A stretch of 64,000 nt of DNA from an uncultured Octadecabacter sp. (GTDB taxonomy: Bacteria > Pseudomonadota > Alphaproteobacteria > Rhodobacterales > Rhodobacteraceae). This document shows positions 61,770 through 64,000 of this stretch, one piece after another (within the stretch, counting starts at the first letter, position 1; the number at the start of each line of letters is the position of its first letter). The notes under the pieces were generated by a model. It saw only the letters and a program-made list of their open reading frames with translations, was not told the DNA's origin and made no database searches. The position numbers were made by a program, and so were the translations under genes. The DNA is taken from assembly GCA_937891785.1 (NCBI GenBank), contig CALAGN010000149.1, positions 62,001 through 126,000 on the forward strand, read 5' to 3'.

Positions 61770-62653
61770 GTGGCGGCTTTCATACGGCGGTAGGCAGCAG
61801 TGAGGCCTGCCAATGTGGCCCGGTCGCCATCGGTTTGGATGACGGGCACACCTTGGGCCGTGATTGCGGCAGTGTAAATCTTGGCCAAGCCACCCGCGCC
61901 CAACACAGCGACGGATTGACCAAGCCAATAGGGTCGTGCGGCGGCGAGTTCGGCACCGATCAGCAGGCCCGACAGGCGCGCGCGGGCGGCGTCACGACAC
62001 TGGCCATTGACGAGTTCATTGGCGCGCAGGTTGAACAGGCGCGCGGCCATGGCCTCGGGTTTGGACATGGCTTCGGAAACGGCATTGGCAAAGGCGGCAT
62101 CGTCCCAGCCGTCGCCGATGGAGTGGCGCAGCACGGATTGGCCGGACAAAAGCGCGAACATTTCACCCGTCATGAAGGTTTGGAAGCTGATCACTTCGTC
62201 GGCGCTGACGTGGACCCATTTGGTGTGGGTGCCGGGCAGGCAAATCACGCCGTCCCATTTGGGATTGAGCGACAGGAAGCCAGCGATTTGGGTTTCCTCG
62301 CCCCGCATCACATCGGCGGGCTGCAGTTGTTTGATGCCGGAAATGACGTGGACATCCACTCGTGGGCCGGGGGCCTTGGCCAGACCGTAGCCCAAGGGCG
62401 GGCAGGGCGTGGTCGCATATGGCGCTTCGACCCAGCCTTGGCGGCTGCCAACCATACCGCAGGCGATCATCGGGCCGCTGCAGCCCCAGTCACCGATCAG
62501 ATCGAACAGCGCACCTTCGAACTGATCGCGCGCTAGGGTGCCCATGCCGCGGTCAGACTTCACGGTCTGCAGCACGGTTCCGCTGCCGGTCATGCCCCAA
62601 GCCCGCAGGTGGGTCGTGCCCCAGTCAATAGCGATCCAGTCGGGTTTGGTCAC
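61766..62653 (-). CDS. dgoK: 2-dehydro-3-deoxygalactonokinase
   Basis: 295 residues of the DgoK family: IAIDWGTTHLRAWGM (phosphate-binding), IACGMVGSRQGWVEAPY, and LPGTHTKWVHV, then TGEMFALL. It phosphorylates KDGal at C6. A GTG at 62653 with GGGGAG is the start; it overlaps the alpha-galactosidase stop by 4 nt (GTGA). Confidence 0.93.
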   Translation of the reverse strand: MTKPDWIAIDWGTTHLRAWGMTGSGTVLQTVKSDRGMGTLARDQFEGALFDLIGDWGCSGPMIACGMVGSRQGWVEAPYATTPCPPLGYGLAKAPGPRVDVHVISGIKQLQPADVMRGEETQIAGFLSLNPKWDGVICLPGTHTKWVHVSADEVISFQTFMTGEMFALLSGQSVLRHSIGDGWDDAAFANAVSEAMSKPEAMAARLFNLRANELVNGQCRDAARARLSGLLIGAELAAARPYWLGQSVAVLGAGGLAKIYTAAITAQGVPVIQTDGDRATLAGLTAAYRRMKAAT

Positions 62654-64000
62654 AGTTTCTCCCCTTCGAGCACCCACATACGGTCAGGGAAGGACCAAGG
62701 CAACGTGATCCCATGGGCCATCAGGTAACGGCCGGATGCGGTCAGTGGGCCGGATTTTAGCGCGGGCGTGCCGCGTGACAGACGGTTAATTTCTTCCCGA
62801 TTGGCGAGGGTGATTTTGTAGCTGGCAGCAGGGTCCAGATTTGTCAGGCGTAGCGGGCGCGGGGCGATTTGGGCCGATGTATCAGCCTTGCCCGCAAAGA
62901 CGACGAAACGCGCGCCATCCCTGGCCATTTGTTGTTCGGCGATCACTGCAGGATCAGCACTGTCCAATCGTAAGATATCGGCGCGCTGCATCCAACCGCG
63001 GTTCGCCTTCCACCATGCGGTGACGTGGCGCAGAACGGCGGCTTCTTTGTCGGTCAATTCACGCGGGTCCATCTCGAAGCCCATGTGGCGTTGTGCAGCA
63101 ACCCATGCGCGGAAAGTGATGTCGTGCATCCGACCGGAGGTATGACAAAAACGTGGTCCAACGTGGCTCCCGGTGACGCAGAGCGGCAGGAACAGGGCGG
63201 CGTTGTGCTGGATGCGCAGGCGTTCAAGCGCGTCGTTGCTATCGGACAGCCAAACGCGCTGCGTGCGGTGCAGAATCCCGAAATCAATCCGGCCACCACC
63301 GCTGGCGCAGCTTTCGATTTCCACATGCGGAAAGTCGGCGCGCAGGCGATCAATCAGCGTATATGACCCGCGTGTTTGTGCCGCATCGGGCATCGGCAAG
63401 ACGCGGTTATGGTCCCATTTTATATATTCGATTTGATGGTCGCGCAGGATCGCCGACATGCGGTCATATAGGAAGTCGCGCACTGCGGGCAGCGCCATAT
63501 TCAGCGCCTTTTGCTGGCGACCTAACGTCTGGTCTTCGCCACCCAAAGCCCAATCGGGATGCGCGCGGTGAATGTCGCTATCGGGGTTGATCATCTCTGG
63601 TTCGAACCAGATGCCGAAGGTCATATTCAGGCTATGGACGTGATCAATCAGCGGGTGCAAGCCGTCGGGGTATTTGCGCGCATCTACCGTCCAGTCAGAC
63701 AGGCTGCGCGTGTCATCATCGCGCTGCCCGAACCAGCCGTCATCCAGCACGAAACGTTCGGCGCCAAGGTCGGCGGCGCGGGTGGCAATGTCTTTCAGGG
63801 CTGGCACGTTGTGATCGAAATAGATCGCTTCCCAGCAGTTGTAGTGCACGGGGCGTGGCGCGTCTGGCTTGGGCCACGTGACGATGCGGTCGCGCAGGTG
63901 GCGTTGGAATGCGACAGCACAACCGTTCAAGCCGCTGGGCGAATAGGTAATATAGAGCGGTGCGGTTTTGAATTGGGTCGCGGCTTCGGTTTCCATGCGG
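62650..64000 (-). CDS. Alpha-galactosidase (GH36), N terminus outside window
   Basis: At least 449 residues; the frame is open to the right edge, so the start lies beyond. GH36 hallmarks: LDDGWFG, the nucleophile Asp in YIKWDHNR and the acid/base Asp in LSDSNDALER, with CASGGGRIDFG between. No signal peptide can be judged since the start is missing. It frees galactose from raffinose-type or galactosyl-glycerol-type sugars. First visible gene of the galactoside operon; an importer, galactose dehydrogenase and galactonate dehydratase may lie further right. Confidence 0.94.
   Translation of the reverse strand, partial: RMETEAATQFKTAPLYITYSPSGLNGCAVAFQRHLRDRIVTWPKPDAPRPVHYNCWEAIYFDHNVPALKDIATRAADLGAERFVLDDGWFGQRDDDTRSLSDWTVDARKYPDGLHPLIDHVHSLNMTFGIWFEPEMINPDSDIHRAHPDWALGGEDQTLGRQQKALNMALPAVRDFLYDRMSAILRDHQIEYIKWDHNRVLPMPDAAQTRGSYTLIDRLRADFPHVEIESCASGGGRIDFGILHRTQRVWLSDSNDALERLRIQHNAALFLPLCVTGSHVGPRFCHTSGRMHDITFRAWVAAQRHMGFEMDPRELTDKEAAVLRHVTAWWKANRGWMQRADILRLDSADPAVIAEQQMARDGARFVVFAGKADTSAQIAPRPLRLTNLDPAASYKITLANREEINRLSRGTPALKSGPLTASGRYLMAHGITLPWSFPDRMWVLEGEKL

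Overview
The window looks like chromosome of a roseobacter-group alphaproteobacterium (Rhodobacteraceae). Signs are: mcl1 of the ethylmalonyl-CoA/malyl-CoA type, the dgcN-dgcA-D-aminotransferase cluster, a TrcR/DUF1013 regulator, COQ9, a membrane-anchored CycM-type cytochrome c, the dnaX-ybaB-recR block next to the SRP RNA, and high G+C with G/C-ending codons. The genus is not fixed by what I can see; an Octadecabacter/Loktanella-like organism is only a guess. No rRNA, CRISPR array, prophage or insertion sequence was seen.

Layout. 1-5.3 kb: tail of ftsX, plsC-like acyltransferase, a PPOX flavoprotein, accA, a frameshifted secreted-protein gene, a racemase-like gene and mcl1. 5.5-9.5 kb: a D-amino-acid cluster (dgcN, dgcA, D-amino-acid transaminase), DUF1244 and an N-formylglutamate amidohydrolase-like gene. 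9.6-18.3 kb: pyruvate kinase behind a LacI-type palindrome, rpmI-rplT, an unusual cassette (small Tat-like secreted protein plus an HprK-like kinase fused to a PqqD-like domain), pheS, a small membrane protein, a structured repeat, an ASCH protein and pheT. 18.3-29.4 kb: LysR/methyltransferase pair, YtoQ, GST, mscL, an SDR, a degenerate ferric-reductase-like gene, alanine dehydrogenase with a divergent Lrp regulator, rpsU, COQ9, quinone oxidoreductase, RNase T2, trcR. 29.4-34.4 kb: recR, ybaB, dnaX, a phosphatase, rsgA, SRP RNA. 34.4-39.5 kb: a frameshifted cyclic-nucleotide phosphodiesterase/5'-nucleotidase gene, nudC, an SRPBCC protein, pheA, cytochrome c. 39.6-45.4 kb: yejABEF peptide importer. 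45.4-55.3 kb: FAA hydrolase, D,D-carboxypeptidase with SPOR domain, clpS, an RsmC-like methyltransferase, an SDR, a lipoprotein, hemF, hemE, hemC and a GlcD-type FAD oxidase. 55.6 kb: a tRNA with CAT anticodon. 55.8-64 kb: a cytoplasmic sulfatase-like hydrolase facing a tightly coupled galactoside operon (alpha-galactosidase, KDGal kinase, KDPGal aldolase, lactonase, GH42 beta-galactosidase, aldose epimerase), which runs off the right edge.

Working together. The galactoside operon supplies most of an oxidative De Ley-Doudoroff galactose route; galactose dehydrogenase and galactonate dehydratase are not in the window. dgcN/dgcA/dat fit D-amino-acid use. hemF, hemE and hemC are three tetrapyrrole enzymes in one neighbourhood. 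Three loci (3.26-3.67 kb, 22.46-23.05 kb and 34.41-36.30 kb) show reading-frame breaks judged from recalled family sequences or an internal repeat; these may be real decay or sequence errors. The least explained module is the HprK-PqqD cassette between rplT and pheS.
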